DNA of 64,000 nt, from positions 23,704,317 to 23,768,316 of the forward strand of contig NC_087261.1 of NCBI RefSeq assembly GCF_037042905.1. The letters run 5' to 3'. The notes beneath the pieces were generated by a model that made no database searches, was not told where the DNA came from, and worked only from the letters and a program-made list of their open reading frames with translations. Source of the stretch: Lytechinus pictus. Its lineage: Eukaryota > Echinodermata > Echinoidea > Temnopleuroida > Toxopneustidae. Of this stretch, positions 34,501 to 45,400 are shown piece after piece. Every line of letters begins with the position of its first letter. Within the stretch, counting starts at the first letter, position 1. The position numbers were made by a program, and so were the translations under genes.

Positions 34501-35696
34501 TTTGGATACCAATGAAAGTTTGTTGACCTAATTTTGACATTTCCCTGACCTTGTCTTGACCCTTTATCATGTTTATATCTCCTGGATAAAGACTTCGAAG
34601 ATGAAGTTTCAATGTAATTTGCCATTTAACGAAAGTTCGTTGACCTTTTGACATTATAATATAATATAATAATAATATAGGTATATTTACCCAGGGTAGC
34701 CACTTCAGTTTCGAAAACTGTTCTACCAGCGGGCCCTGCTATTATTATTACCCCGGCTTTAGCTGAGCTGCCTAGGCGCTCAAGCATTTAAGGAATTTCT
34801 TCCTACCGGGTACCCATTCACCTCACCTGGGTTGAGTGCAGCACAATGTGGATGAGTTTCTTGCTGACATTTCCGGTTATAACTTTTTAACGGGAGGTCA
34901 TGGATATATGATTGTGTACCATTTTTTGCTCAGTATAAAAATATAATTTATTTGATGTATGACTCGACACAATCGGGGCAATTCGAAAAATTGACTCCTA
35001 TGGACCACATTTTGACCCCTCACATGGTTAAGATGACCATTAGAAATTTGTCACCAAGTTGAAACTTGTTCCTGGTGATGTCATCAATCACCTAAAGTAA
35101 AAAAATCAGACTTAGCCAATTCATCGAAGTAGGTGACATATGCCGCCTGACTATTAATTCCCGAAAAATCAGGGCTCCGTAACACAAAGATTAGCGATCA
35201 ATCGCTAAATAGGCTGACCAATCAAGATCAATGTTACACGCGTATTTGGTTTCAAATACTGACCAGGACCCAATCAGAAGTTGTCTTTCATATTTACTGC
35301 TCATCGCTAAGCGTTGTGTTACGGGGCCCAGGGCCAGTTCACCACACATGTTTATTAGGCAATAATTTTCGCAATTTAATAATTGTTTTAGTAATTTAAT
35401 AATTTTTACATCGGGTAAATTGGACAAGACCTTTCAAGAATCTAGGGGCCCTTTTTGAATGGTCAGGATACGCGATTGCCCGACCGGACGCGATGACCTG
35501 ATGTGATGGCATAAGCTGATATTGTTGTCTTTCTTATTAACACGCGGCATATCTTTCTTATTGACAGGCGGCCATATTCTGGGGTTATATCAATAGCTTA
35601 CTCAACCCGATCTGCTACGCCCTGACGGATAAAGAGTTCAAGGATGGATTCATTAGGATCTTAACATTGAAGTGTTTTGAGAAAGGACAGATTTAA
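28548..35696 (+). CDS. Aminergic-type class A GPCR (histamine H3/muscarinic-like), three exons
   Basis: Joining 28548-29463, 31201-31316 and 35568-35696 keeps phase at both junctions and gives 386 residues. Likely a plasma-membrane, G-protein-coupled receptor for a biogenic amine or acetylcholine-like ligand. Visible marks: TM1 GGNLLVV (58-64), TM2 LGLAIADIL, Cys3.25 (115), Asp3.32 (122, the amine-binding aspartate), DRY at 139-141, ECL2 Cys198, a hydrophilic third loop (about 232-305), TM6 MWIAWFPSL with Trp6.48 and Pro6.50, TM7 FWGYINSLLNPICYA with NPxxY at 357-361, and a short tail. The NS..NPICYAL pattern resembles muscarinic and histamine H3/H4 receptors; position 7.40 is Phe rather than Trp. 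A candidate acceptor (TTCATTCTTAG) at 28513 suggests a non-coding exon upstream. Both introns are full of repeats. The ligand is unproven. Confidence 0.85.
29560..30360. other. GPCR intron 1, first part, no feature
   Basis: AT-rich intron sequence. 'actcggactcgg' repeats lie at 29565-29625. Nothing else was recognised. Confidence 0.4.
30370..30670. repeat. Dispersed repeat R1, copy 2 (inverted)
   Basis: Inverted relative to 26690-26960. It ends with two GCGGTCAGTCAAAACGT-type arms (30557-30590 and 30640-30665) separated by GCAAAGTCAGTGCAGTGTCG. The internal spacing differs from copy 1, including an extra GGGGTCAGGGT...ACCCTGACC piece. Confidence 0.6.
30912..31075. repeat. Long near-perfect hairpin in GPCR intron 1
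   Basis: Arms of about 80 bases (30912-30991 and 30996-31075) are reverse complements with a handful of mismatches and a 4-base loop (TATC). The core 38 bases of each arm on either side of the loop pair essentially perfectly (ACGAGTACATACCGTCTT with AAGACGGTATGTACTCGT). The right arm abuts a (TA)n run. It could be a MITE or a source of dsRNA; the length is above that of usual animal pre-miRNAs. Confidence 0.85.
31201..31316 (+). CDS. GPCR exon 2 (TM6 and third extracellular loop)
   Basis: Acceptor TTGTTTTCAG|GAGCCC and donor TACTCA|GTGAGT. In phase 1 to 0 it encodes GARTLFLIAIAMWIAWFPSL and a loop with FCPDC. A 39-residue exon, too short to show up as a long open frame. Confidence 0.85.
31458..31665. 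repeat. (TTA)n and (ATA)n microsatellites
   Basis: A TTA run at about 31472-31535 and an AATAAT run at about 31632-31662, in intron 2 of the GPCR gene. Open frames through here encode only Tyr or Ile runs. Confidence 0.9.
31733..31905 (-). repeat. SINE family B, minus strand
   Basis: The reverse complement carries the body 'ggtgaggtgaatgggtaccc' and the head 'gggtcgtgggttcgaatccc', whose B box matches the copy at 40846. It starts next to a TTA-rich run, the usual 3' tail of this family. Confidence 0.8.
32168..35156. mobile_element. 3-kb inverted-repeat (foldback) element in GPCR intron 2
   Basis: The left arm (about 32168-33433) and right arm (about 33784-35156) are diverged reverse complements. 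Matching landmarks: GGCAGCATATGTCA (32177) with TGACATATGCCGCC (35134); TTCGTTAAATGGCAAATTACA (32487) with its complement near 34615; GTGCTCCCAGCTCCTAAGAA (33150) with its complement near 34052; ACAAAGAGGCAACATCGTGC (33298) with its complement near 33900. A spacer of about 350 bases lies between. A family B SINE is inserted in the right arm at 34735. No transposase is encoded. Confidence 0.8.
34735..34872 (-). repeat. SINE family B, minus strand, nested
   Basis: Shares ATTACCCCGGCTTTAGCT, CCGGGTACCCATTCACCTCA and GTGCAGCACAATG with the copy at 31733. It is 5'-truncated (no tRNA head) and lies inside the right arm of the foldback element, so it inserted after that element formed. Confidence 0.8.
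35568..35696 (+). CDS. GPCR exon 3 (TM7 and C-terminal tail)
   Basis: Acceptor TTCTTATTGACAG then GCGGCCATATTC in phase 0. Encodes FWGYINSLLNPICYALTDKE and a short tail ending in TAA at 35694. The NPxxY motif and the following helix-8-like segment (DKEFKDGFIRIL) fix the frame. Confidence 0.85.
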   Translation, partial: AAIFWGYINSLLNPICYALTDKEFKDGFIRILTLKCFEKGQI

Positions 35697-37430
35697 CCCT
35701 CTTTAAGCTGTATATAGTTCTTTCAAAACAAATACGAAAGTTAGTGATTTTTTTTTTTATTATTAAGATATCAAATGAAAGAGCTGATATTGAACCTCTT
35801 AGGCATGTGATTTTCTTTTTGAAATTCAGATACCCACGCCAAATAACTTTTTGGTATCTTTTATTCAAATTGAATGAGGAATAATTTAAGTACTTTCAGA
35901 TGAAAGAAGAGATTCAAAGTTTTACATTGGTAGGTCATTTGTATATTGTATTTGTGATTAAGTAATGATAAATCAACGATAAATCTCGGTTTCGTTTTTT
36001 GTGGGACGCACTGTAAGCATAAACGCACATGCACGCACAGAAATATTTTTTTTTAGACTTTAAAGCGAAAACAAATGTTTAAACAGTGCTCCGACGTTGT
36101 TGAGTGCATATCAATCAAGTGGAATTGAGTACATGAAATAAAAAAGAAGGTGATAATTGATACTATTTATTTCATTTTGCTTTATCAAATTAAATAAAAC
36201 CTACATGTACATGTATATGTTATTTTAAATAACAAATAATAAGAATTAAATAACATATATCTCGTACAATGTCAAACGTTATTCTGGATCAACGAAATTT
36301 GTATTTTATATTTGTTTTCTCCTGAAAGGCAAGTTGATAATCTCGGTTGTTTTTAAAGTCGGCTCAAATGTTTTTTTGGATCGCCTAATGCTGGTAAGAC
36401 TGCTTAAGACGTCCCTCTTTGTTGAACTTGCCTTAAGAATTATAGTTGCTGCAGAATTTCATGATAGATCTTTAATATGAAGATGAATTTGCCTCATCTG
36501 GTTATAATAACTTAACATTACCTCATCATTTATACGCATCATTTTATGTAGGTCTAGAAAAAGACAAAAGAAAAAGAAAACAAGTAATCAAAGTGTATAG
36601 CACAATTTGTAAGAACATCGCAAAGTGAATGACATCAGGGATTGACATTTCCGTGGCAGAATAATGAAAACTATGTAGTTTGTAGAGAGAGTGATAATCT
36701 ACCAATGTATAATGTATACAGCGTTGGCAATCGCTGTTTGGTCGCATAAAACCACGGTGCACAAAATGATGATTGTGATGTGTGTTTCGTTCGTATACTA
36801 GTAAGATAAATCTCGTTTCCTCGTATTTTCATCACTGATATGTGTCATGATTGTCTTTCACCAAATATTTGGAGCGTCTGTTATAGACATGCGGTGTAAA
36901 TTACAAAAAAAATAACTTTGTTCGATTATGTCGAATGGTTAGGCACCGATGTTTTTCCTTTAATAAAAGAGTCCTACGTGTGCATGAATTAAGTACAAAT
37001 AAAAAACATTGCATACTCTCAACTATTTAAATGTATAACTAGGCATGAGAATTAAAAAAATCACAGAGAGTGCTATTTCCACTCTTTCTTATTTGATTTG
37101 ATTTATTGTTTTCTTCTGCATCCATAACATTCGTATATTAAATACATAATAAACATAATATGCTAGCATTTTTGGCATGAATCATAAATAAAGAGTATTA
37201 AAAAGATAATTTCAGACAAAAATTATTAACTATATGATATTCACAATTTGCAGGAGAAGGATTGTCATCATGAGCAAATTGCTTGAAAAAAATGACAATC
37301 CCAAACTTATACTAATTGAATTAATTAATACATTTATAAAGCAGAATGGGCATACATTTTCAAATACGAAACATGAATTCATGCAATATTATAGTATGAA
37401 GATGAAGATGATAAAGCTGAGGGTGACGGT
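35697..37430. other. 3' flank of the GPCR gene, no further gene
   Basis: AT-rich; may contain the GPCR 3' UTR. Possible AATAAA-type signals are present (for example ATTAAATAAAACC near 36188) but cannot be chosen with confidence. Small open frames (35653-35868, 36544-36762, 37234-37437) show no motif. Confidence 0.4.
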
Positions 37431-37482
37431 GATATGATGATGTTGATGATGATGATGATGATGATGATGAAGGCCATGGAGA
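37430..37482. repeat. (GAT)n microsatellite
   Basis: A run of GATGATGAT units at about 37433-37470 with a diverged extension, next to the 3' end of the minus-strand retrotransposon. Confidence 0.85.
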
Positions 37483-37567
37483 TGATGGTGGTCATGATGA
37501 AGATATTGGTAATGACTAAATCGAAGGAGGAATAAATTCACGATAAAAAGGATACGACACAGAAATG

Positions 37568-40460
37568 TTACTTCAAATATTCTGATAATAACATAGATTT
37601 AACGTTTGCCTTAAATGAGTGAAGAGACAAATATTGTTTTACAGGCTCTGGTAGATAGTTCCACAAATCTGGACCATTGTGTCTTATGGATCTCTGCGCA
37701 ATAAGCAATTTAGGGTTGATTAAATAGAAATTTGAAGAGTTACGGGTAGGGTAAGAATGAATAGATGTATTCAGAGTATAAAAATTGTGGAATGAAGGTG
37801 GGAGCATGTTATTTACGTACTTAAACATAAGTAGTAAGCTTTGAAGAGTATCTATGTCAAATACTGTTAGAGTCTTTAGTTTATGGAATAATGGATTTGT
37901 GTGTGATAAATATTGGGAATCAGTACAGATTCGAATTGCTTTTTTCTGTAATAAGTATATTGTATTAATTTTAGTTTTTGCACATGTTGCCCAAACTATG
38001 TTGCAATACGATATATAAGGCAATATTAATGAATTGTAGAGTATGACAAGAGTTTTATGTGGAATTGTGTCTTTCATTTTGTAAAGTATACCAACGTTTC
38101 TAGAAATACTAGTAGTTATACAACGTACATGTTCATTCCAATTTAAATTTTCATCTTTTGTGACACCTAACAACTTTGTTTCTCTTTTCCTTTTGAGAGG
38201 AGTATTGTCTATGTTTATATTGTAAGGAAATTCGTTATCATGTGAGTGTGTATGCTTGAAATATATAAAGTTTGTTTTATCTATATTGAGTGAAAGCTTA
38301 TTACACTTAAACCACAAATATAGTTATGGTAATTCACAGTTAATTATATCTACTAAAGTTTCTAAGCTATTATGTGAACAAAAAATGTTGGTGTCATCTG
38401 CAAATAATACATATGATAATAAAGGTGTTACCTAGGATTGATCCTTGTGGAACTCCGCATTGTATTAACTGAAAATCAGAAGGAATATTATTGTGAATTA
38501 CATATTGTTTTCTATTGGACAAATAAATCTTAAACCAAGATAGTGTAATTCCGCGAATTCCAAATTTTTCAAGTTTTTTAAGTAATATCTGGTGGTCAAG
38601 AGTGTCAAAGGCTTTGCTTAAGTCCATGAATACGCCTATTATATGTTCTTTTTTTGCCATTGCATTTGTAATTCTATCGTATATTTGTATTAACGCCTGA
38701 TCAGTCGAATGTCCTTTCCTGAATCCATATTGGTTAGAATTTAGAAAATGAAAAGTATATAGAAACTTATAAAGTCTATTGTAAATAATCTTCTCTAATA
38801 TTTTGGAAATGCTGGGAAGAATAGAAATAGGCCTGTAATTTGTTATTTCATGCGGATTGTCTTTTTTAAAAACAGGATTTACCTTTGCAATTTTTAGGAA
38901 ATCAGGACATATTCCGGTGCTAATCGACGATTAAAAATATGACACAAAGGAGAGGCAATATAGTGTATGATCTGCTTAAGAAGGAAAGTACTAATTCTAT
39001 CAATTCCCTGTGATTTGCTTGATTTGAGATTTTTTGTTATTTCAATTAATTCCTGAACATTTGTTGGGTTAAAGAATAAAGAAGAGTTAATGGGTGTGGG
39101 AAGAAATTTTCCAAAATTTTCATCAGCTCTGTCAAGTTTGTTTGCCAATGAGGGTCCTAAGTTAACAAAAAGAGGAATTAAAGGTATCAGCTACATCTTC
39201 TGAATTCATCGCAACATCATGAGCTGTGAAATTATATTTGGGTAATATTTTGGGTTTCTTGCCAATCAAATAATTTATAATCTCCCATGTTGCTTTCATG
39301 TTTGATTTGACTTTGTAAAGCTTATCAGAATAAAATAATTTGCGAGAAGCTCGAATTGTATTGATTAGTCTATTTCTATAAGTTTTGTATTTATTTTTTT
39401 TTTGAATAGAAGGGTTCTTTAAAAATGCCTTGTAAAGTTTATTTCGGGTACGTATGGATCTTACAATTGCTTTAGAAATCCATGGCATTTTTGCCTTCTT
39501 TCTTTTGACCAGTGGTATCAGAGGAAATTTTTTCTCGTAAAATGTCTGCAATTTATTGTTAAAATTTGTGTATGCAATGTTTTAATTAGACTCATGAAAT
39601 ACATCCAACCATTCTTCAATAGCAAGATCCCTTTTAAACGATTCAATGTTATTTTGAGATTCTTTTCTATACATTGTCGATTTGAGTATATTTTCTTTTG
39701 GAATATCATTATCGCAAAATGAAAAAAACGGCAAATGATCCGATATATCAGATATTAACAATCCACTGGTAATATCTCTGTTTAATATATTTGAAAAAAT
39801 ATTGTCGATAAGTGTTGATGAATGGCTATCAATTCTGGTCGGTTTATCTATATGGGGATAATAGCCAAATGAATGCATTGTGTGTAGGAATAAATCATGT
39901 TCATTATTTTGGAATAACAGGTTGATGTTAAAATCACCCATTCAATATATTTGTTTCTTTTCTAATAGTATGAAGGCACGTTTCAAGGTCTTCACAAAAT
40001 AAATTTACTTTATCATGACGGGGTTTATAAATCAATCCAATAATTATATTTTTGCTTTTTGGCTTCGTGATTTCTATGAATAAAGTTTCACTCTGTTTTA
40101 ATGATATTTATTTCCTTATTTTGAATTGTAAATGTTTACTGATGTAAAATGCTACACCTCCTCCTCTTTGATCTTCCCGGTCACGCCTAATGAGACTATA
40201 ATTTTTCAAACTGAATATGTTAGGTGAAATATTGTGTAGCCATGTTTCCGTGACACAATGGAAAATTTGAAATTGTTTAAAGTGAGAAGTAATGATTCCA
40301 ATGACTCAACATTTTTGTTCAAACTACGAGCATTAATATGAAGCAAACTGAATTTATGTTCCATGTCTCTAAATCTAGAAGTAAAATCTTCGGTTGAGTA
40401 ATAGTTATTATCAGATGATATATTGTTTGTATTGAAAATAGAAAAAAATGTCCATGTCAT
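37568..40460 (-). pseudogene. CR1/Jockey-group non-LTR retrotransposon, minus strand, degraded
   Basis: Read on the minus strand from about 40460: an endonuclease start with LLHINARSLNKN, then MGDFNINLL (39941), TLIDNIFSN and DISDHLPFF; RT blocks KSQGIDRISTFLLK (about 39030), VFMDLSKAFDTLDH (38630), QCGVPQGSILG (38470) and catalytic LFADDTN (about 38405); then a C-terminal segment RKRETKLLGVTKDENLNWNE-like with HNGPDLWNYLPE, stop at 37568. Frames are split by several shifts and stops. The region holds nearly the full coding order of the family (EN, RT, C terminus) but no intact product. It lies between the GPCR and GH3 genes. Confidence 0.85.
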
Positions 40461-40634
40461 TACTCAGGAGGATAATTTGATATTACCAAAAACTTAAGAT
40501 TATTGGTATGATGTGTGATTTGTGTGTAAATTTTCTGTGTCATAACAGCAAGATGGTGGTAGTAATGGTGATGAGATGAAGAGAGGATGAAGTTTAAAAA
40601 AACTAATAAAGGATGAATGTGAAATCGAAATTGC

Positions 40635-40705
40635 TGTTGGTGATTATGACGATGATGATGATGATGAAAATGATGACAATGATGACAATGATGATGGAGG
40701 TGATG
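40635..40705. repeat. (GAT)n microsatellite
   Basis: GATGATGATGATGAAAATGATGACAATGATGACAATGATGATGG-type low-complexity DNA; the frame through it encodes only a Met-rich run. Confidence 0.85.
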
Positions 40706-40845
40706 ATTGGAGAATTGAAATCCTACAACCGGAACCTGAGTGACGACTTCATGAAACCCTTTTCAAATCTCTTTACATCAGTCATAGTAGGTAGAGTTTC
40801 AAATTTCATTATCGACAGCCAAGCCGATTGTTATTCTTATTATTG

Positions 40846-41110
40846 TTATGTGGAGCGTTGTGGCCCAGTGGATTGTCTTTGGACTTTGAAACAGAGGGTC
40901 GTGGGTTCGAATCCCAGCCATGGCGTAATTTCCTTCAGCAAGAAACTGATCCACAGTGTGCTGCACTCAACCCAGGTGAGGTAAATGGGTACCGGTAGGA
41001 AGTAATTCCTTAAAAAGCTGTGTGCGCTATGAACGCCTAACTTAGCCGGGTAATATAGGAGCGCCTTGAGCACCTAACAAGGTGGATATGTGCGCAATAT
41101 AAATACCCTA
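40846..41110 (+). repeat. SINE family B, best-preserved copy
   Basis: Head GCGTTGTGGCCCAGTGGATT with B box GGGTTCGAATCCC; body GTGTGCTGCACTCAACCCAG, GGTAAATGGGTACCGGTAGG, AATTCCTTAAAAAGC and GCGCAATATAAATACC, then a (TTA/ATC)n tail. The anticodon arm reads 'ggactttgaaacagag'. A working tRNA is unlikely, since the sequence continues as a SINE body shared with three other copies here. Confidence 0.85.
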
Positions 41111-42301
41111 TATTATTATAATTATTACCATTATCATCATCATTATTATTATCATCATCATCATCATCATTATAAAGTTTGTTTATCAAATGTAGCCTCA
41201 TCAGTGACGTACACTGTTCTGCCAGAGGGCCCTGCTATATTTAAACACATACAAACGAAAACAACAACAAAGGACTACATGATTAAAACGATACAAAAAT
41301 AATAAAGTTTAGCGAAGAGTGTCTTATAACCTGGTTGAAGATCTACGGTTTCTCCAATAGGATAAAATACTAAGGTTGCAACCCTTCTTACTGCCGATGG
41401 AATATCATTCCACACAGTTGTACTGTGTACTAATATCCTTTTCTTTCCCTTCTGGTGTCACGTCCGTAAAACATTCCCCATAGACTTGTGTGTTAAAATG
41501 GCACTTTTGAAAAATTCATGAAAAATAAATGTGAAATTAGAGGGTCAAATGTTTACTACCTTTGGATAGGATATATACCTGACATTCCATATCTGACCAG
41601 AGAAGGGTATTGTAGCCAGCTCATGCTAAAAATAAATCGCCATTTATGAAGATAACTATGATGGGATCAAATTCATCAACTGAAACAGTAAAATAGCCCC
41701 AATTCTTCCGCCAGTCAAAAATAGTCCCAAATCATTGATATATCTCCCCAAATTTGGGCAGAGGAAGTTCAGTAGCTACCATTTCTAGTATCAGTGTTAG
41801 GTTTTGAATCATATTCATCCACTTTTGTCAATCAGCAATATCAAATTGAAAAAAAAAATCGAATGGGTTGGGTCGAACGAATATCTTTAGCCCTCCTGAT
41901 GTAATTACGCTCATGGCACCTTCTCTGTTTAACATTTTGGTATAATGATCCCACATGATCCCACAATTATCAGCCTTTCTGATACGGTCGAGTGGGTGCT
42001 TGATAATTGAACAAACAAATCTTAAGACTGACCATTGAGTGTTAATTATAGGCTAGCATTGTAAATAAACCATTTCTTTTAATGAACAAGTTAGACTTTG
42101 GTTTCTACAACAAACAACCTCTTGACCATTGTGTATTCCCGCTACATGAATGATATACATTTTATACCTGTATGCCTAATACCAAACTGGACAACCGGTC
42201 ACATCAAGCCTCACTAGTAACAAGCGTGACCGACGTTCAAAGCGTCACATCCGCGGAACTGTGCCGATTGATCCCATGCGTGGAAAAAAAAATTAATAAA
42301 T
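41110..42301. other. Upstream flank of the GH3 gene; microsatellite then unassigned
   Basis: ATC/ATT repeats at 41110-41175, then AT-rich DNA. A frame at 42172-42393 overlaps the first GH3 exon in another phase and has no support. The 5' UTR and promoter of the GH3 gene should lie here, but no core-promoter element can be assigned. Confidence 0.4.
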
Positions 42302-42422
42302 ATGAAAAACCAGCAAAAGATTATATCAACCGGATTAGGGGGTCTTATTCTCGGCATCACACTCCTGTATTTTCTTGTGACTGGGGCTCATGAGAGTGGT
42401 TTTGGTATCTGCATTTTACTAG
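42302..42422 (+). CDS. GHDC: GH3 exon 1 (start and membrane segment)
   Basis: ATG at 42302 starts MKNQQKIISTGLGGLILGIT, followed by LLYFLVTG, which reads as a signal anchor or signal peptide. The donor is CTAG|GTAAGT at 42423. It is chosen because phase 1 and the hydrophobic N terminus join smoothly to exon 2; the start codon itself is less certain than the later exons. Confidence 0.65.
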
Positions 42423-45400
42423 GTAAGTCGGATATTTTATATGTTTGTGTGTGCGAATAGAATTGAACTAGTCAATGGGACATGAAGCGGCCATAAATTA
42501 ATGTCTGAAATGCATGTAAATAAATATTCGTGAATGAATGGGTATGCAAATTGTGTCATAATTATAGTGAATGTCAGGCAATCCACGCGAAAGCATCGAA
42601 ACATCCAGTCTTTCTCGTCAAGATATGATAAGTGTTATGCCAGTTTGATTTCACTCTTTCTATTCATTTGAACCTAGTCTGTCTGGATGGGCATGACCTC
42701 GAATAATATTAGTCTGTTTTGAAAGAATAATTATCACTCATCCATACGGACATATAATAAGGGGAGATGAGAAGATAACAAAAAACCTAATCACATATCT
42801 TGGGGTGACAAGCTTTTCCCCGGCCTTTTATGTAATTCCTACGGATACCTTGAACAATTTGTTATGCAAGAACATGAAGAAATATGTTATATATAATATA
42901 TATTTTTCTCTCTCTTCTGTCGTTATCTCATAATAACAAAAATGAAATACTTGATACCTCACTTTTTTTATGCTGCCCGAAAGGGATATTAAATTCTTAT
43001 TAAATCTTTGGGAGTTTCTAAGCTAGGAACAACAATCGAAAAATATTGTAACTCCCCTTTTTTGGGTTTATAACCGCTTTAAAGGGGGAATAGTTCACCC
43101 TGAAAACAATTTCGTTTTAATGAGAACGGAAAACAATACTTGGTGAAATAAGGGAGGGAGAGAGAGAGAGAGAGAAGGGGGTGTTGATTTTTTTGGTACT
43201 TAATATTTGACGTCATAGTAGATAATATTTTCTGTAAAATAAATTCCATGAATTTTCTTCAAACCTTCATTACTATTTCGTCCCTAATTTTCATTCAATA
43301 GAGTAATTTTGTTTCGTCAGGGTGTACGTCTCTTTTCGGCTCTCATGTTCCTATGCGAACAATAAACAATGATTTATTGAAAGGAGTTAAATTGCCAATC
43401 TCTACTCTATTGAAAAAAAAACAGAAAAATGAACACCAAAACAAAAAACAATAAGGAGGGGGGACCACCCCCCCCCAAAAAAAAAAAGAAAACACAAATG
43501 TAGAATCGTTTAAATGTATGCAATGTATGGCCTGAATTATCCAATAGAGCACAGTGTACATGGTAATTGTGCTCAATATTTTAACATAACGCGTCGTTGT
43601 GTAAAACCTAATTAAACAAGACTAGGTTAGCGACAGATTACCAGGGTTATGAATTCAAATGATTATGTATTGGATCACATTACCTTCAGCTAAAATAAGT
43701 ACAGTTCTGCTACTTCTCCAATAGTATAAAATCAAATGGTCTACTATCAATTTGATCTAACCTGCCAACTGCCGTTTGGATTACTTATACTGTTATTCTG
43801 ATTTTCATTTAGACCATGCACAGTTGTTGGTCTGATTGCCACTTTTTCAAATGGTTTATAAACAGTTTATATGACTATTATAGTCGTGTTAGAGTTCCAC
43901 GACCTTTGCTCTGGCGACAATTTCTCCGCTGTAAATTTCACACACTAACGGAATTGCCATCTTCAACTGTTGATTAAACGCCATACCTTATCCTAGACCT
44001 ACGATAGAACCCTATTGCAACCTTAACCCTAAATTTTTAACGGAATAACGCCCGGAGCAATTGTCGCCGGAGAAAATGTCCTGTCGCCGGTGTTAGACCT
44101 AGTGGATATAAGACGAAATGAGTATAACCTATTTTTAAATCGGATGAAATAGTTTATGGAATAAATGTCAGTGAATACAAATGATTAGTACATTTAGATC
44201 AATCGGCATTTTACTGATGTCTTTACCCATGATCATCGTGATGTTTTCATCGTTTCGGGGAATGGAGGCAACCGATAAAAATCAATGCAAACTAAAATAA
44301 ACTTTATATACCTTTTCATGTGCTTATAAAATTTTGGGGAAAAACGATTCTCTTACTCTTTAAAACGGTACCCAAGGCTGAAAGTAATACGAAAATCAGA
44401 CATTTAAACAACGGAAATTCCATCGACATCAGGCAAGGAAGCCAAGGTTAAGCTATGACATTTTCAATTTTGAATTTCTGCACTTGCAACAATAAGACGG
44501 TGATTTCAGTGAACTTGTAAATAAAAAATGAAAGCTTTATTATCATATCATGGCATATATACTATTGCTTAATTTCATTCATAAATTATCATTACAGAAG
44601 AAATCATCATTACGATCATAATCTGACTTTATGCTCTGATTCAGAATTGTGTTACTTTTGTTTTCTAACATCACCTTTTTATGTTTCATCGTCTGCCTGT
44701 CTGTCTCAATCAATTATTTCGTCTGTATGATGGGCAGGGACGGTGCTGATAGGGGTAGGTCTGATCTTTCTCCACATTGGAAGTTTCACCTGCTGCCCGT
44801 TTACCCCAGTCCCCCTCCTGGTTGTCAAGTACATCGTGAACTGGATTGGTGTGATTAAAACACGAAAATACCTGAGCTCATTCGAGCTAAGCACCCAAGA
44901 CTGTAGCAAATTTCAAGGGGAGTTTCTACTCGAGAAGATCCGAAGCTGCAAAGACACTGTCTATGGCCAAGACCTCAACTTCAAAGGTATTTCTAGTGTT
45001 GAAGACTTCATCACCAGACACCCTCTGACATCGTACGAGCATTACCGCGAATACATCAAGCGAGTGGCAAATGGCGAAGTCGGGGTGATGTCCAATGATA
45101 CTCCCGCCATCTTAGGCATGACGTCGGGAACGACTGGTGATGCAAAACTATTTCCGGTCAGTCAGGCAAACCTTTCGGACTTGATCGGAAGTGCCGCTGC
45201 AGTAAGTACGGTCTTGCAGAGTAGAGCAGGTATTGAAATGTCGGGGCCCCTCCAAGTTACTTGCTGCCTGCTGACTGGTGTGCCGAATAGTAAGTCCGCA
45301 AGTGGTATCCCGAAGGGACCGGTAACCTCTTTCATGGTGCCGGAAAACATCAAAGGGATTATTTTCTCAACTCCTCTAGTCGGTTACCAGATCATGGACG

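Noticed and set aside
42172..42393. 73-residue frame overlapping GH3 exon 1
   Set aside because: Different phase from exon 1, no hydrophobic or conserved pattern, does not join in frame to exon 2.
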